From Undibacterium paludis (GTDB taxonomy: Bacteria; Pseudomonadota; Gammaproteobacteria; Burkholderiales; Burkholderiaceae_D): a stretch of 64,000 nt of DNA. The notes under the pieces were generated by a model. That model saw nothing but the letters and a program-made list of their open reading frames with translations. It did no database searches and had not been told where the DNA came from. Below, piece by piece: positions 36,293 to 45,327 of this stretch. A program made the translations under genes and the position numbers. The DNA lies in assembly GCF_022568815.1 (NCBI RefSeq), contig NZ_JAKZHX010000002.1, positions 1 to 64,000 on the forward strand. The letters are read 5' to 3'. How positions within the stretch are numbered: position 1 is the first letter of the stretch; each line of letters begins with the position of its first letter.

Positions 36293-38158
36293 TCAGGCGA
36301 TTTCATCGAGCTTGCGCCCGGCCAGGGCGCTACGCACACTCTGGTCCATGCGTCGTGCTGCGAATTCTTCCGTACCCTCTGCCAGGTCGGTAATGGCCTT
36401 GTGCAGTGCATTGTGATCGTTACCACTTTTCAAGGCTCTGACCCGATTCATCAAGTCATGTATTTGCTGCTGCTCGGTTTCGCTTAATAATTGCGAATCG
36501 GCGTTTAGGGCTGAATCGGTTGCCAGCAGTATGCGTTCAGCTTCCACTGCCTCTTCACGCAACGCGCGTTCGCGCATGTCTGCATCAGCAGAATTAAATG
36601 AGTCCTGCAGCATGCGGGTGATATCGTCATCGGCCAGACCGTATGACGGCTTTACTGTAATGGCAGCTTCTACGCCTGAACGCAGTTCGCGAGCAGAGAC
36701 TGACAGCAGGCCGTCGGCATCCACCTGGTAGGTGATGCGTATGCGTGCAGCGCCAGCTGCCATGGCTGGTATGCCGCGCAATTCAAAGCGCGCCAGTGAG
36801 CGACACTCGCTGACCAGCTCGCGCTCGCCTTGTACTACGTGGATGGCCATGGCAGTCTGGCCATCCTTGAAGGTGGTGAATTCCTGTGCACGGGCGCAGG
36901 GTATTGTTGAGTTGCGAGGTATAACCTTTTCGGTCAGTCCCCCCATGGTTTCCACGCCCAGAGACAAAGGGATGACATCAAGCAGCAGCCAGTCATCGCC
37001 TGGCGCACGATTGCCAGCCAGCAGGTTGGCCTGGATTGCTGCACCAAGAGCCACAACCTTGTCGGGGTCAATATTGGCCAGCGGTGTGGTCTGGAAAAAT
37101 TCACCAACAGCTTTCCTGACATGGGGCATGCGAGTTGCACCGCCTACCAATACCACGCCATCTATGTCATCGACCATCAGGTTGGCGTCGCGCAGGGCCT
37201 TGCGACAGGGGGTGATGGCTTTGACGACCAGGTTTTGCGTCATCTCGGCAAATTGAGTTGCCTTGATTTGCAGATGCACAGATTCGCCAGAATTAAGTTT
37301 GGCATCAATGTAGGTGCTGGGTTTGGTCGACAGGATTTCTTTTGCCTCGCGCGCCTTGACCATCAGGGTACTGATATCTTCATCAGATAATGGCGACAGC
37401 TTCGATTCCTGCAATATCCAGCAAAACAGGCGGTGATCAAAATCGTCACCGCCCAGGGCGGAATCTCCGCCAGTAGACAGGACTTCAAACACACCCTTGC
37501 TCATCTTCAGGATGGAGATATCGAAGGTGCCTCCACCAAGATCAAATACGGCATAAACGCCTTCTGATGCATTGTCGAGTCCATAGGCAATGGCAGCGGC
37601 GGTCGGCTCGTTGAGCAGGCGCAATACGTTCAGGCCAGCCAGTTTTGCTGCATCTTTGGTTGCCTGCCTTTGTGCATCATCAAAATAAGCGGGCACGGTA
37701 ATGACTGCGCCGACCAGATCGTCGCCAAGCGCATCTTCAGCCTGCTGGCGCAGCGTGGCAAGGATCTGTGCGGATACTTCAACCGGGCTCTTGACGCCGG
37801 CTACGGTTTTCAATTGCACCATGCCGGGTTCGTCATGAAAATCGTAGGGCAGGTTTTCTGCGTAGGCGATGTCTTTGAGGCCGCGCCCCATGAAGCGTTT
37901 GACAGAGACGATCGTGTTTTTGGGATCGTTGGATTGTTCTGCCTGCGCCTTGAAGCCTATGTGGGCATGACCATTTGGCAGGTAACGGACTACAGATGGC
38001 AGTAATGGCCGGCCTTCTTCGTCATTCAATACTTCAGGGATGCTATTGCGAACCGTCGCAACCAGGGAATTGGTCGTGCCCAGATCTATGCCCACGGCCA
38101 AACGGTGCTGGTGTGGGGCAGTAGACATGCCAGGTTCTGAAATCTGCAATAAGGCCAT
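36293..38158 (-). CDS. hscA: Fe-S cluster chaperone HscA (Hsp70 type)
   Basis: A 621-residue specialised Hsp70 that binds the LPPVK loop of IscU and, with HscB, drives cluster release by ATP hydrolysis. The ATPase domain begins [16 protein letters not shown] and has the phosphate loop [14 protein letters not shown] and adenosine motif [13 protein letters not shown]. The substrate-binding domain follows from about 390 and includes [17 protein letters not shown]. The N-terminal [10 protein letters not shown] start is that of known HscA proteins. It is shorter than DnaK, as expected. It follows hscB across a 68-nt gap that contains a hairpin. Confidence 0.97.
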   Translation of the reverse strand: MALLQISEPGMSTAPHQHRLAVGIDLGTTNSLVATVRNSIPEVLNDEEGRPLLPSVVRYLPNGHAHIGFKAQAEQSNDPKNTIVSVKRFMGRGLKDIAYAENLPYDFHDEPGMVQLKTVAGVKSPVEVSAQILATLRQQAEDALGDDLVGAVITVPAYFDDAQRQATKDAAKLAGLNVLRLLNEPTAAAIAYGLDNASEGVYAVFDLGGGTFDISILKMSKGVFEVLSTGGDSALGGDDFDHRLFCWILQESKLSPLSDEDISTLMVKAREAKEILSTKPSTYIDAKLNSGESVHLQIKATQFAEMTQNLVVKAITPCRKALRDANLMVDDIDGVVLVGGATRMPHVRKAVGEFFQTTPLANIDPDKVVALGAAIQANLLAGNRAPGDDWLLLDVIPLSLGVETMGGLTEKVIPRNSTIPCARAQEFTTFKDGQTAMAIHVVQGERELVSECRSLARFELRGIPAMAAGAARIRITYQVDADGLLSVSARELRSGVEAAITVKPSYGLADDDITRMLQDSFNSADADMRERALREEAVEAERILLATDSALNADSQLLSETEQQQIHDLMNRVRALKSGNDHNALHKAITDLAEGTEEFAARRMDQSVRSALAGRKLDEIA

Positions 38159-38189
38159 AGTAAATAAGAGGGGCGAGCCGTAAAATGAT

Positions 38190-38212
38190 CAAGCCTGGTT
38201 GATACAGGCTTG
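38190..38212 (-). other. Intercistronic hairpin between hscB and hscA
   Basis: A perfect 8-bp inverted repeat, CAAGCCTG (38190-38197) with CAGGCTTG (38205-38212) and a 7-base loop, in the 68-nt gap after the hscB stop. On the minus strand it is followed by ATCATTTTAC, not a proper T-run. It could be a partial terminator, an RNA-processing site or a stabilising structure that sets the relative level of hscA. Confidence 0.45.
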
Positions 38213-38226
38213 GGGGTTAATCTGAA

Positions 38227-38730
38227 TTATTCTTCGAGTGCGGCTATATCGGTAATGAACTTTTCCAGGAACAAGCAGGCGCGTATCTGCTGCGCGGCTT
38301 GTTGGTAATCTCCAAGATCGAGTGCTTCGCCAACAGCCTGCAGTTGCGTTCTCAGTTCGCTATTGAGTTCGCGCTCCAGTCTTAGCATGCCTGCCGCATC
38401 ATTTTTCTGACGTGCCTCATCGAAAGCTTCTCGCCATTCCATTTGTTGCATCAGAAACGTGCCCGGCATACTGGTATTCGATTCGGTTTGCAAATCGACG
38501 CCTTGCAATTCACACAGATAGCGCGCTCTTTGCAAGGGCTTCTTCAGGGTTTGGTAAGCCTCATTGGCGCGGGTGGCCCATTGCATGGCGACACGCTTTT
38601 CTGCTTCGCTAGCCTGGACAAATTTATCAGGGTGAACTTTATTTTGCACTTCGCGATAAGCACGGTCCAATCGCCCCATGTCTATTGCAAAACGTTGTGG
38701 CAACTGAAACAGTTCAAAATGATTCTGCAT
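38227..38730 (-). CDS. hscB: Co-chaperone HscB (J-domain)
   Basis: A 167-residue J-domain co-chaperone that brings IscU to HscA and stimulates its ATPase. The N-terminal J domain starts HFELFQLPQRF and carries the HPD tripeptide in KVHPDKF. The C-terminal three-helix part (about 90-167) binds IscU. It begins 11 nt after the iscA stop, inside the isc operon. Confidence 0.96.
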   Translation of the reverse strand: MQNHFELFQLPQRFAIDMGRLDRAYREVQNKVHPDKFVQASEAEKRVAMQWATRANEAYQTLKKPLQRARYLCELQGVDLQTESNTSMPGTFLMQQMEWREAFDEARQKNDAAGMLRLERELNSELRTQLQAVGEALDLGDYQQAAQQIRACLFLEKFITDIAALEE

Positions 38731-38741
38731 CTGTCAGAGCC

Positions 38742-39065
38742 TTAAATCCTGAAGCTCTCGCCACAGCCACATTCGTCCTTGACGTTGGGGTTGTAGAACT
38801 TAAAGCCCTCGTTTAAGCCTTCACGTGCAAAATCCAGCTCTGTGCCGTCTATGTAAGGCAGGCTTTTGGGGTCAACAAACACCTTGACGCCATGAGATTC
38901 GAATATCTGGTCATCACTGCCGATTTCATCCACATACTCGAGTTTGTACGCCATGCCTGAACAGCCCGTTGTGCGCACGCCAAAGCGCAGACCTATGCCT
39001 TTGCCACGACGTTCCATATAACGGGTCACATGTTTTGCTGCTTTTTCTGTAAGTGTGATAGCCAT
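38742..39065 (-). CDS. iscA: Iron-sulfur assembly protein IscA
   Basis: A 107-residue A-type carrier. The three ligand cysteines are at 35 (TTGCSGMAY), 99 and 101 (DECGCGESF), the same positions as in E. coli IscA, and the total length is identical too. It accepts or transfers iron or Fe-S clusters to apo-proteins. It lies 46 nt after iscU. Confidence 0.96.
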   Translation of the reverse strand: MAITLTEKAAKHVTRYMERRGKGIGLRFGVRTTGCSGMAYKLEYVDEIGSDDQIFESHGVKVFVDPKSLPYIDGTELDFAREGLNEGFKFYNPNVKDECGCGESFRI

Positions 39066-39111
39066 AATTTATTCCTGTTCTTACAACTGCCTGCTGCCAG
39101 TGTGACGAGTA

Positions 39112-39507
39112 TTACGCGCTCTGTTCTGCGTTGTGCTTGTTCTTGTAGTCAAGCACAGCCGCCTTGATGGCGTCTTCTGCCAGGATGGAGCAGTGGATTT
39201 TTACAGGTGGCAAAGCCAGTTCTTCAGCGATTGCCGTGTTCTTGATTTCCAGTGCCTGGTCCAGGGTTTTGCCCTTGACCCATTCGGTCACCAGTGAAGA
39301 GGAGGCGATGGCAGAGCCACAGCCATAGGTCTTGAATTTTGCATCCTGGATAACGCCGTCAGCACCGACCTTGATTTGCAGTTTCATGACGTCGCCACAG
39401 GCTGGTGCGCCAACCATGCCGGTACCTACCGTGTCATCACCTTTTTCAAAGGCGCCGACATTGCGTGGATTTTCATAGTGATCCAGAACTTTTTCAGAGT
39501 AAGCCAT
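39112..39507 (-). CDS. iscU: Fe-S cluster scaffold IscU
   Basis: A 131-residue scaffold on which 2Fe-2S clusters are built from IscS sulfur. Ligands Cys37, Cys63, His105 and Cys106 and the HscA recognition loop LPPVK (99-103) all sit at the canonical positions. It lies 46 nt after iscS. The start MAYSEKVLDHYENPRNVG is typical. Confidence 0.97.
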   Translation of the reverse strand: MAYSEKVLDHYENPRNVGAFEKGDDTVGTGMVGAPACGDVMKLQIKVGADGVIQDAKFKTYGCGSAIASSSLVTEWVKGKTLDQALEIKNTAIAEELALPPVKIHCSILAEDAIKAAVLDYKNKHNAEQSA

Positions 39508-39553
39508 TTTGATGCTCCTTGATTTTTCTTAAATACGTTTTTCAAAAACAGAA

Positions 39554-40807
39554 TTAGTGGGCAGCCCACTGGATGGTGGAGATGTCAATTCCGTCTTTGT
39601 ACATATCCCACAGTGGTGACAGTTCGCGCAATTTTTCAACCTTGGTCTTGAGAAGGTTGATGGTGAAGTCGATATCTTCTTCGGTCGTGAAACGACCGAT
39701 GGTAAAGCGTATCGAGCTGTGCGCCAGCTCATCACTACGACCAAGGGCGCGCAATACATACGATGGTTCCAGACTGGCCGAAGTGCAGGCAGAGCCGGAC
39801 GATACAGCGATGTCCTTGATCGCCATGATCAGCGATTCGCCTTCAACATAGTTAAAACTGACATTCAGGTTGTGCGGTACGCGGTGTTCCATGTCGCCAT
39901 TGACATAGGTTTCTTCAATTTCTTTCAGGCCGTTTGCCAGGCGGTCACGCATGGCGCGTACATGCGCGAGTTCGCTTTCCATCTCTTCTTTGGCGATACG
40001 GAAGGCTTCACCCATGCCGGCTATTTGGTGCGTTGCCAGCGTGCCAGAACGGAAACCGCGCTCATGGCCGCCACCATGCATTTGCGCTTCGAGGCGCACA
40101 CGTGGTTTGCGGCGGATATACAAGGCGCCTATGCCTTTGGGGCCATAGGATTTATGAGCGGAGAAAGAGACCAAGTCAACCTTGGTGTTTTCCAGGTCGA
40201 TATGTACCTTGCCTGTGGCCTGGGCAGCATCAGAATGGAAGACGATGCCTTTTTCGCGACACAGTTCGCCGATTTCTGCGATAGGTTGAATGACGCCGAT
40301 TTCATTGTTCACCCACATGACAGAGACCAGGATGGTGTCAGGACGGATCGCTTCTTTCAACTGTTCAATCGTGATCAGACCATTGTCACCTGGCTGCAGG
40401 TAGGTTGCTTCGAAACCCTGGCGCTCAAGTTCACGTACGGTATCCAGAACTGCCTTGTGCTCGGTCTTGACAGTGATGATGTGCTTACCTTTGGACTTAT
40501 AGAAATTTGCCGCACCTTTCAGCGCCAGGTTGTTGCTTTCAGTCGCACCAGAGGTCCAGATGATTTCACGCGGATCAGCATTGACCAGGTCAGCCACTTG
40601 TGCGCGTGCTTCTTCCACGGCCTTTTCTGCCTCCCAGCCATACATATGGCTGCGAGAAGCCGGGTTGCCATATTGCGCGCGCAAAAAAGGAATCATCTTG
40701 TCGGCCACACGTGGGTCAACAGGCGTTGTCGCGGAGTAATCCATGTAGATAGGGAAGTGGGGCGACTTTAAAGTGTCAAGCAGGCTTTTTTCCAAAGGGG
40801 CGTTCAT
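39554..40807 (-). CDS. iscS: Cysteine desulfurase IscS
   Basis: A 417-residue PLP enzyme that takes sulfur from cysteine as a persulfide for clusters, thiolated tRNA and cofactors. The PLP lysine is Lys219 ([12 protein letters not shown]) and the persulfide Cys is Cys341 ([10 protein letters not shown]). Both are offset by exactly 13 from E. coli IscS because of an N-terminal extension ([13 protein letters not shown]). It starts 16 nt after iscR. Confidence 0.97.
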   Translation of the reverse strand: MNAPLEKSLLDTLKSPHFPIYMDYSATTPVDPRVADKMIPFLRAQYGNPASRSHMYGWEAEKAVEEARAQVADLVNADPREIIWTSGATESNNLALKGAANFYKSKGKHIITVKTEHKAVLDTVRELERQGFEATYLQPGDNGLITIEQLKEAIRPDTILVSVMWVNNEIGVIQPIAEIGELCREKGIVFHSDAAQATGKVHIDLENTKVDLVSFSAHKSYGPKGIGALYIRRKPRVRLEAQMHGGGHERGFRSGTLATHQIAGMGEAFRIAKEEMESELAHVRAMRDRLANGLKEIEETYVNGDMEHRVPHNLNVSFNYVEGESLIMAIKDIAVSSGSACTSASLEPSYVLRALGRSDELAHSSIRFTIGRFTTEEDIDFTINLLKTKVEKLRELSPLWDMYKDGIDISTIQWAAH

Positions 40808-40823
40808 TCAAAACTCCAAATAT

Positions 40824-41306
40824 TCAAGATGCAATGTGATTGGCATGCGTATGGTGCATGACGACTACATGTTTTTCCGAGGCTTTCTGTCTTTGCTGAT
40901 TGACCAAATCCTGTAGTGAAACCGAGTCCAGGTAATCGACCATTTTGGCGTTCAGCGTCGCCCACAAGTCATGGGTCATGCAATGCAGCCCATTCTCATG
41001 ATCGCTGCCATGACAATTGCCTTTGCCGCCACATTGGGTTGCATCCAGGGGTTCATCAACGGCAATGATGATGTCGGCCACAGTGACGCTTGTGGCTTTT
41101 CTGGCAAGATTGTAGCCGCCGCCTGGCCCGCGTACGGATTCAACGATTTCATGGCGACGCAATTTGCCAAACAACTGCTCAAGATAAGACAGGGAAATGT
41201 CCTGGCGCTGACTGATACCAGCCAGGGTCACGGGTCCCTTATCCTGACGCAAAGCCAGGTCTATCATGGCCGTAACGGCAAAACGTCCTTTGGTGGTGAG
41301 TCGCAT
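40824..41306 (-). CDS. iscR: Fe-S cluster regulator IscR
   Basis: A 160-residue Rrf2-family repressor that senses the cell's Fe-S status and represses the isc operon when it carries a 2Fe-2S cluster. The winged helix (1-80) contains ISLSYLEQLFGKLRRHEIVESVRGPGGGY. Likely cluster ligands are Cys92, Cys98 and Cys109, plus His112. The last two are five positions later than Cys104/His107 of E. coli IscR because the loop between the second and third Cys is longer (HGSDHENGLH). It is the first gene of the operon, and a type-1 IscR box overlaps its promoter. Confidence 0.95.
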   Translation of the reverse strand: MRLTTKGRFAVTAMIDLALRQDKGPVTLAGISQRQDISLSYLEQLFGKLRRHEIVESVRGPGGGYNLARKATSVTVADIIIAVDEPLDATQCGGKGNCHGSDHENGLHCMTHDLWATLNAKMVDYLDSVSLQDLVNQQRQKASEKHVVVMHHTHANHIAS

Positions 41307-41371
41307 ATTTTACTCCGGGGTACTCCACGCAAGAAAAGCCCAATGCCCTGAGTTGTTGAGCATTTTGATCA

Positions 41372-41404
41372 AGTATAACAAACTTGAGTAAATTTGTCAG
41401 GAAT
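41372..41404 (-). promoter_or_regulatory. isc operon promoter with type-1 IscR site
   Basis: On the minus strand a -35 CTGACA (41400-41395) and a -10 TATACT (41377-41372) are separated by exactly 17 bases. A 25-base stretch from 41404 to 41380 (ATTCCTGAC...AAGTTT) matches the E. coli type-1 IscR consensus at about 21 of 25 positions by my count and covers the -35 and spacer. Cluster-loaded IscR would thus block RNA polymerase, giving the usual autoregulation. Confidence 0.78.
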
Positions 41405-41448
41405 AGACTTAGAGCAAGAAGGGGAACAGGCTGGTTTCAGACGGATAC

Positions 41449-41733
41449 TCAGGCAGATAGGTGAGCCTTGCGTTCTGCAGTATAGTGCCACCAGGGCAGT
41501 GGCGCTGCGCCATCCATGAATTTTACTATGGAAATGAAAACGTCGTAGACACAGGGGTCATGTCGCATGCCGCTGAGCCTGCAGAGGTCATCATACATTT
41601 GATATGGATCAAGCCCTTTCAATTGATGTGGCTTGCTTATCCCGAGCAGATGCAAGTCGGCTATTGTTGCCTTGCCAACATTGGGCAGTTGCTCCAATTT
41701 GTTGATCTCTGTGCAAGTCTGTGCTTTTTTCAT
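41449..41733 (-). CDS. Helix-hairpin-helix protein (Cdd1/mitomycin-resistance-like)
   Basis: A 94-residue protein with a helix-hairpin-helix segment (LEQLPNVGKATIADLHLLGI, about 13-32), which normally binds DNA backbone without sequence specificity. The later DPYQMYDDLCRLSGMRHDPCVYDVFISIV and PWWHYT segments fit the small family often annotated as Cdd1 or mitomycin resistance. The frame is open 70 codons further upstream but that part has no family character. It lies between the isc operon and the ALDH gene. A role in DNA repair is only suggested by the fold. Confidence 0.78.
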   Translation of the reverse strand: MKKAQTCTEINKLEQLPNVGKATIADLHLLGISKPHQLKGLDPYQMYDDLCRLSGMRHDPCVYDVFISIVKFMDGAAPLPWWHYTAERKAHLSA

Positions 41734-41802
41734 GGAGTTCTGGTTTGTTCTGGCGGTCTTTCTCTCGGGCTTATATTGTAAATCTACCCTGTCATACCGG
41801 AA

Positions 41803-41833
41803 AGAAAAAGACCACCGGTCCGGTGGTCTTTTT
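41803..41833 (-). terminator. Rho-independent terminator of the ALDH gene
   Basis: A perfect 12-bp stem, AAAAAGACCACC (41805-41816) with GGTGGTCTTTTT (41822-41833) and a GGTCC loop, T-rich on both exits. It lies just after the aldehyde dehydrogenase stop on the minus strand. Confidence 0.88.
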
Positions 41834-41855
41834 CTTTGCATTGCCTGATATTTTA

Positions 41856-43367
41856 TTAAATATCGAAGCTGATGCCTTGCGCCAGAGGCAGCGAGTTGCT
41901 GTAATTGAAGGTATTGGTCGTCCGGCGCATATATGCTTTCCATGCATCAGAGCCAGATTCGCGGCCGCCACCGGTTTCTTTCTCTCCCCCAAAGGCGCCG
42001 CCTATCTCTGCACCGGAAGGGCCGATGTTGACATTGGCTATGCCGCAATCGCTACCAGCAGCAGAGACAAAAGTCTCGGCTTCACGCATATCGGTAGTGA
42101 AGATGGAAGAAGACAGGCCTTGAGGCACTTCGTTATTCCAGTTGATCGCCTGTGACAAATCGCTGTAGCGGACGATATACATGATGGGTGCGAAGGTTTC
42201 GTGATGCATGGACGCGGTTTGCGTTGGCATTTCCACCAGGGCGGGGCGCACGTAGTAGCCATTTTCATTGCCGGCGACAACGGTGCGCTCGCCGCCAAAA
42301 ATCTGACCCTGCTCCGTTTTGGCGATGGCCAGGGCGCTTTGCATGGCATCGAATGAGGCGACATCAATCAAAGGCCCGACCAGGGTTGTTTTTTCCAGTG
42401 GATTGCCAACTGGCAGGCCTGCATAGATTTTCTTCAGGCGTGGCACCAGGGTGTCATAAATGCTGTCGTGGACGAACAGGCGGCGCAGAGTCGTGCAGCG
42501 CTGCCCGGCTGTACCAACAGCAGAGAACGTGATGGCGCGCACAGCCATTTCCAGGTCGGCGCTTGGTGCAACGATCATTGCATTGTTGCCGCCCAGTTCC
42601 AGGATGGTGCGAGTGAGGCGTTTGGCGCAGACTTCAGCGACCTGTTTGCCCATACGCGTGCTGCCAGTGGCGCTGACCAGGGCAATGCGCTTGTCTTCCA
42701 CCATTTGTGCGCCAGTGTCGCGTGCACCTATGATCAGTTCGGCCAGCCCGGCAGGCGCATCGCTGCCGAAGCGGGCAACCGCCTTCATGAACAGGGCATG
42801 GGTGGCGATGGCGGTCAGAGGGGTTTTTTCCGAAGGTTTCCAGGTTACGCTATTGCCGCAGACAAAAGCCAGAGCGGCATTCCAGGCCCATACGGCGACC
42901 GGGAAGTTAAAGGCAGAAATGACGCCAACTACACCGATGGGATGCCATTGTTCCATCATACGGTGGCCTGGGCGTTCCGATGCAATGGTCAGGCCATATA
43001 ATTGACGTGACAGACCGACAGCGAAATCGCAGATGTCTATCATTTCCTGCACTTCACCGAGACCTTCTTGCAGGATCTTGCCGGCTTCCAGTGTGACCAG
43101 CTGGCCCAGTGCCTGTTTGTGTATGCGCAACTCCTCGCCAAACAGGCGTACCAGTTCGCCGCGACGTGGTGCGGGTACATTGCGCCATTGCAGAAAGGCC
43201 GCATGAGCCCGGTCTATGCGTTGCCTGACTTCAACTGCGGTATCGGCACGCAGGCTGGCCAGGGTTTCACCGTTAATGGGTGAAATGCTGGCGATGTCCT
43301 TGCCTTGATAGTCGCCCAGATTGATATTGAGCTCTTTCAGTATTGCTTGTAAGGTAGGGTTGTCCAT
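41856..43367 (-). CDS. ALDH7-type aldehyde dehydrogenase (aminoadipate semialdehyde / P6C dehydrogenase)
   Basis: A 503-residue NAD-dependent aldehyde dehydrogenase. The general base Glu257 (LELGGNNA) and catalytic Cys291 (GTAGQRCTTLRRL) are present. The GGNNA and QRCTTLRR forms, the VVGVISAFNFPVAVWAWNAALA segment and the C-terminal GGAFGGEKETGGGRESGSDAWKAYMRR are typical of the ALDH7/antiquitin branch, which oxidises alpha-aminoadipate semialdehyde (in equilibrium with piperideine-6-carboxylate) to 2-aminoadipate. The saccharopine-dehydrogenase-like gene 147 nt upstream supports a lysine-degradation role. An AGAGG site precedes the ATG at 43367. Confidence 0.93.
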   Translation of the reverse strand: MDNPTLQAILKELNINLGDYQGKDIASISPINGETLASLRADTAVEVRQRIDRAHAAFLQWRNVPAPRRGELVRLFGEELRIHKQALGQLVTLEAGKILQEGLGEVQEMIDICDFAVGLSRQLYGLTIASERPGHRMMEQWHPIGVVGVISAFNFPVAVWAWNAALAFVCGNSVTWKPSEKTPLTAIATHALFMKAVARFGSDAPAGLAELIIGARDTGAQMVEDKRIALVSATGSTRMGKQVAEVCAKRLTRTILELGGNNAMIVAPSADLEMAVRAITFSAVGTAGQRCTTLRRLFVHDSIYDTLVPRLKKIYAGLPVGNPLEKTTLVGPLIDVASFDAMQSALAIAKTEQGQIFGGERTVVAGNENGYYVRPALVEMPTQTASMHHETFAPIMYIVRYSDLSQAINWNNEVPQGLSSSIFTTDMREAETFVSAAGSDCGIANVNIGPSGAEIGGAFGGEKETGGGRESGSDAWKAYMRRTTNTFNYSNSLPLAQGISFDI

Positions 43368-43514
43368 ATATTTGCCTCTGAATTGTGCAGCAGCTTCAGA
43401 CTTCCTGTTGGGATGGCTGAAGCTGCTTTGTTATGATTGGCTGGCGTGTCGCCATGATGCATTGTAGCGCGACCAGGCAAGCCTTGCGCAGAACCGGCTG
43501 GTCACCGGCCCGAC

Positions 43515-44606
43515 TTAGACGGCGTAATACTTGCCGAAACGGTTTGCCAGGAAGTCGGACAGATCAGTTTGTTCCTGGCGTACCAGTCCATGTTGAGGCA
43601 GTTTGCCGTTGACGACCAGATCGACCATGGCGCAAATGCCGGACGCAGTGGTCAGTTGTATGGCAGACAGCAATTGACCATTGACTGTCTGTGCATAGAT
43701 TTTCTTGGCATAGGACTCTTGCTCCAGGCGGCCATCACGCATGCCAACCACGCTGACAAACACCAGAACGACGTCTTGCTTGGTCATGGGGATCGCTGTT
43801 TCCATCACTTCTTTCAGGATGGGGCGGCGTTCCAGTTTGCCCAGTTGCAGGTCGCGTATCAGCATTTTGACGATGTCCCGGTGACCTGGGTAACGCACAG
43901 TTTTGTAGTTCAGGTTTTGTACCTTGCCTTCCAGGCTTTCGCACAAGGTGCCCAGGCCGCCTGAAGTGTTGAAGGCTTCGTAATCAATGCCGTCAAGGGA
44001 AAAATGTTCGATTTCTTCCAGTGCTGCAGTTTCACGCAACTGGCCATCGACAATTGCTTCACAGGGGTTGCAATATTCATTGATCAGGCCGTCTGTACTC
44101 CAGGTCAGGTTGTATTTCAGGGCGTTATTCGGGAATGTTGGCAGGGCACCCACACGCATGCTGACATCACGCAGGGTTTCAAAACGCTTGGCAACATCAT
44201 TGGCAACGATGGAGATAAAACCCGGAGCCAGACCACATTGCGGTACAAAGGCGCAATCTGCACCTTCAGCCAGTTGTTTGACGATGCGTGTGCTTTCGAC
44301 GTCTTCCGTCAGGTCAAAGTAATGGGAATTCGCTTCGCGCGCGGCACCGGCGATGATCGGTGTCAGAAAATAAGGGCAGGCGGACATTGTCACTTTATGG
44401 CCACGGATCAGTTCGGTAACGGCTGCCTTGTCGCCCAGGTCAGCCTGGACAATACGGGTATTGGGAAAACCTGCCTGCTCTACATATTTCAGGCGTTCCG
44501 GGTCGCGGTCTGCCACGGTGATTTCATAGTCGCCGGTATGGGACAACAGATTGAGGATTGCATCGCCAATTTTGCCTGCGCCCAAGAGAATTAATTTCGT
44601 TGCCAT
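43515..44606 (-). CDS. Saccharopine dehydrogenase family protein (lysine 6-dehydrogenase-like)
   Basis: A 363-residue NAD(P)-dependent enzyme. The Rossmann motif LILLGAGKIGDAI opens the protein, and the saccharopine-dehydrogenase signatures ADLGDKAAVTELIRGHKV, HYFDLTEDVEST and PQCGLAPGFISIVANDVA follow. Single-domain members of this size include lysine 6-dehydrogenase, which deaminates the epsilon-amino group of lysine to give allysine/P6C. That product is the substrate expected for the ALDH7 enzyme encoded next. Saccharopine reductase activity is the alternative. The ATG at 44606 has a GGAGG site. It is divergent from an Lrp-type regulator. Confidence 0.87.
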   Translation of the reverse strand: MATKLILLGAGKIGDAILNLLSHTGDYEITVADRDPERLKYVEQAGFPNTRIVQADLGDKAAVTELIRGHKVTMSACPYFLTPIIAGAAREANSHYFDLTEDVESTRIVKQLAEGADCAFVPQCGLAPGFISIVANDVAKRFETLRDVSMRVGALPTFPNNALKYNLTWSTDGLINEYCNPCEAIVDGQLRETAALEEIEHFSLDGIDYEAFNTSGGLGTLCESLEGKVQNLNYKTVRYPGHRDIVKMLIRDLQLGKLERRPILKEVMETAIPMTKQDVVLVFVSVVGMRDGRLEQESYAKKIYAQTVNGQLLSAIQLTTASGICAMVDLVVNGKLPQHGLVRQEQTDLSDFLANRFGKYYAV

Positions 44607-44766
44607 GTCTGCCTCCAGTAAGGGTTATGTCTAGTTCGAAAAATGTAAAACTGATACTGAAGTCTAGGCTCAAGTTTTGTCAGTTAATAGCATCAAAAAT
44701 ATCGTCATAATGTGTATTCAAGAGATAATATGTCTAAATAATCTGTCAAAATGACGAAAAGATGAA
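44607..44766. promoter_or_regulatory. Divergent control region with two CGTCATWWTG boxes
   Basis: The 160-base spacer between the lysine-catabolism pair and the Lrp-type regulator contains CGTCATAATG at 44703-44712 on the + strand and CGTCATTTTG on the minus strand at 44756-44747, about 40 bases apart and facing each other. The second sits inside the short palindrome GTCAAAATGAC (44745-44755) just before the regulator's start. Paired sites suit an Lrp-type octamer that controls both directions. Confidence 0.42.
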
Positions 44767-45213
44767 ATGAAACCTGAACTTGATGACGTGGATGACAAAA
44801 TCCTGGCCTTGTTAATGGATAACGCGAGGTTGCCCGTGACCACTATTGCCAGGTCGGTGGGTATTGCCAGAACGACCGTGATTGCCCGTATTGCCGCGCT
44901 GGAGAAGCGCGGCGTTATAGCAGGGTATGGGTTGAAATTAAATCCGAGGATCGTGCAGCCGGCAGTGAGGGCGTATGTGGGTTTATCTGTGGAGGCGAGG
45001 TATGCGGCCGTGTTGATCAAATACTTACAGCAATTGCCGGAAACCGAGACGCTTTGCGCTGTCAGTGGCGCGATTGACTATATGTTGACCTTGCGCTGTG
45101 CAAATACGGAAACGCTGGATAAATTGCTTGATCAGATCGGCGCACTGGATGGTGTCAGGCAAACATCCACCTCGGTGATACTGAGCAAGAGAATTGACAG
45201 AGGGGCTTTGTAA
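44767..45213 (+). CDS. Lrp/AsnC family transcriptional regulator
   Basis: A 148-residue DNA-binding protein. The N-terminal helix-turn-helix (about 20-55) contains TTIARSVGIARTTVIARIAALEKRGVI, and the C-terminal RAM/AsnC ligand-binding domain (about 60-140) contains VRAYVGLSVEARYA and GAIDYMLTLRC. Regulators of this type often bind the amino acid handled by the adjacent genes, so lysine or a breakdown product is the likely effector. It is divergent from the saccharopine-dehydrogenase-like gene. No strong Shine-Dalgarno sequence is visible before the ATG at 44767. Confidence 0.92.
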   Translation: MKPELDDVDDKILALLMDNARLPVTTIARSVGIARTTVIARIAALEKRGVIAGYGLKLNPRIVQPAVRAYVGLSVEARYAAVLIKYLQQLPETETLCAVSGAIDYMLTLRCANTETLDKLLDQIGALDGVRQTSTSVILSKRIDRGAL

Positions 45214-45280
45214 GGGGGATTTGGAGGCAGTTTTGTTCTACCTGCTCAGCCCTGTCTGGCAAAGATCGTCGTTGATCACT

Positions 45281-45306
45281 GACAGCCAGGGCTTGTTCTG
45301 GCTGTC
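45281..45306. terminator. Hairpin between convergent genes
   Basis: A perfect 9-bp inverted repeat, GACAGCCAG (45281-45289) with CTGGCTGTC (45298-45306), between the Lrp gene and the convergent small exported-protein gene. No T-run is present, so termination activity is uncertain. Confidence 0.35.
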
Positions 45307-45327
45307 TGGAGTCTGTATTCCCCAGTA

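Noticed and set aside
35908-36426. A longer ferredoxin reading frame reaching into hscA
   Set aside because: Family homology and the exact cysteine spacing begin at 36246; the extra part is hscA read in another frame.
39719-40771. A 350-codon open frame on the + strand opposite iscS
   Set aside because: It is the complement of the well-supported iscS, has no ribosome site or family features, and such long shadows occur in codon-biased genes.
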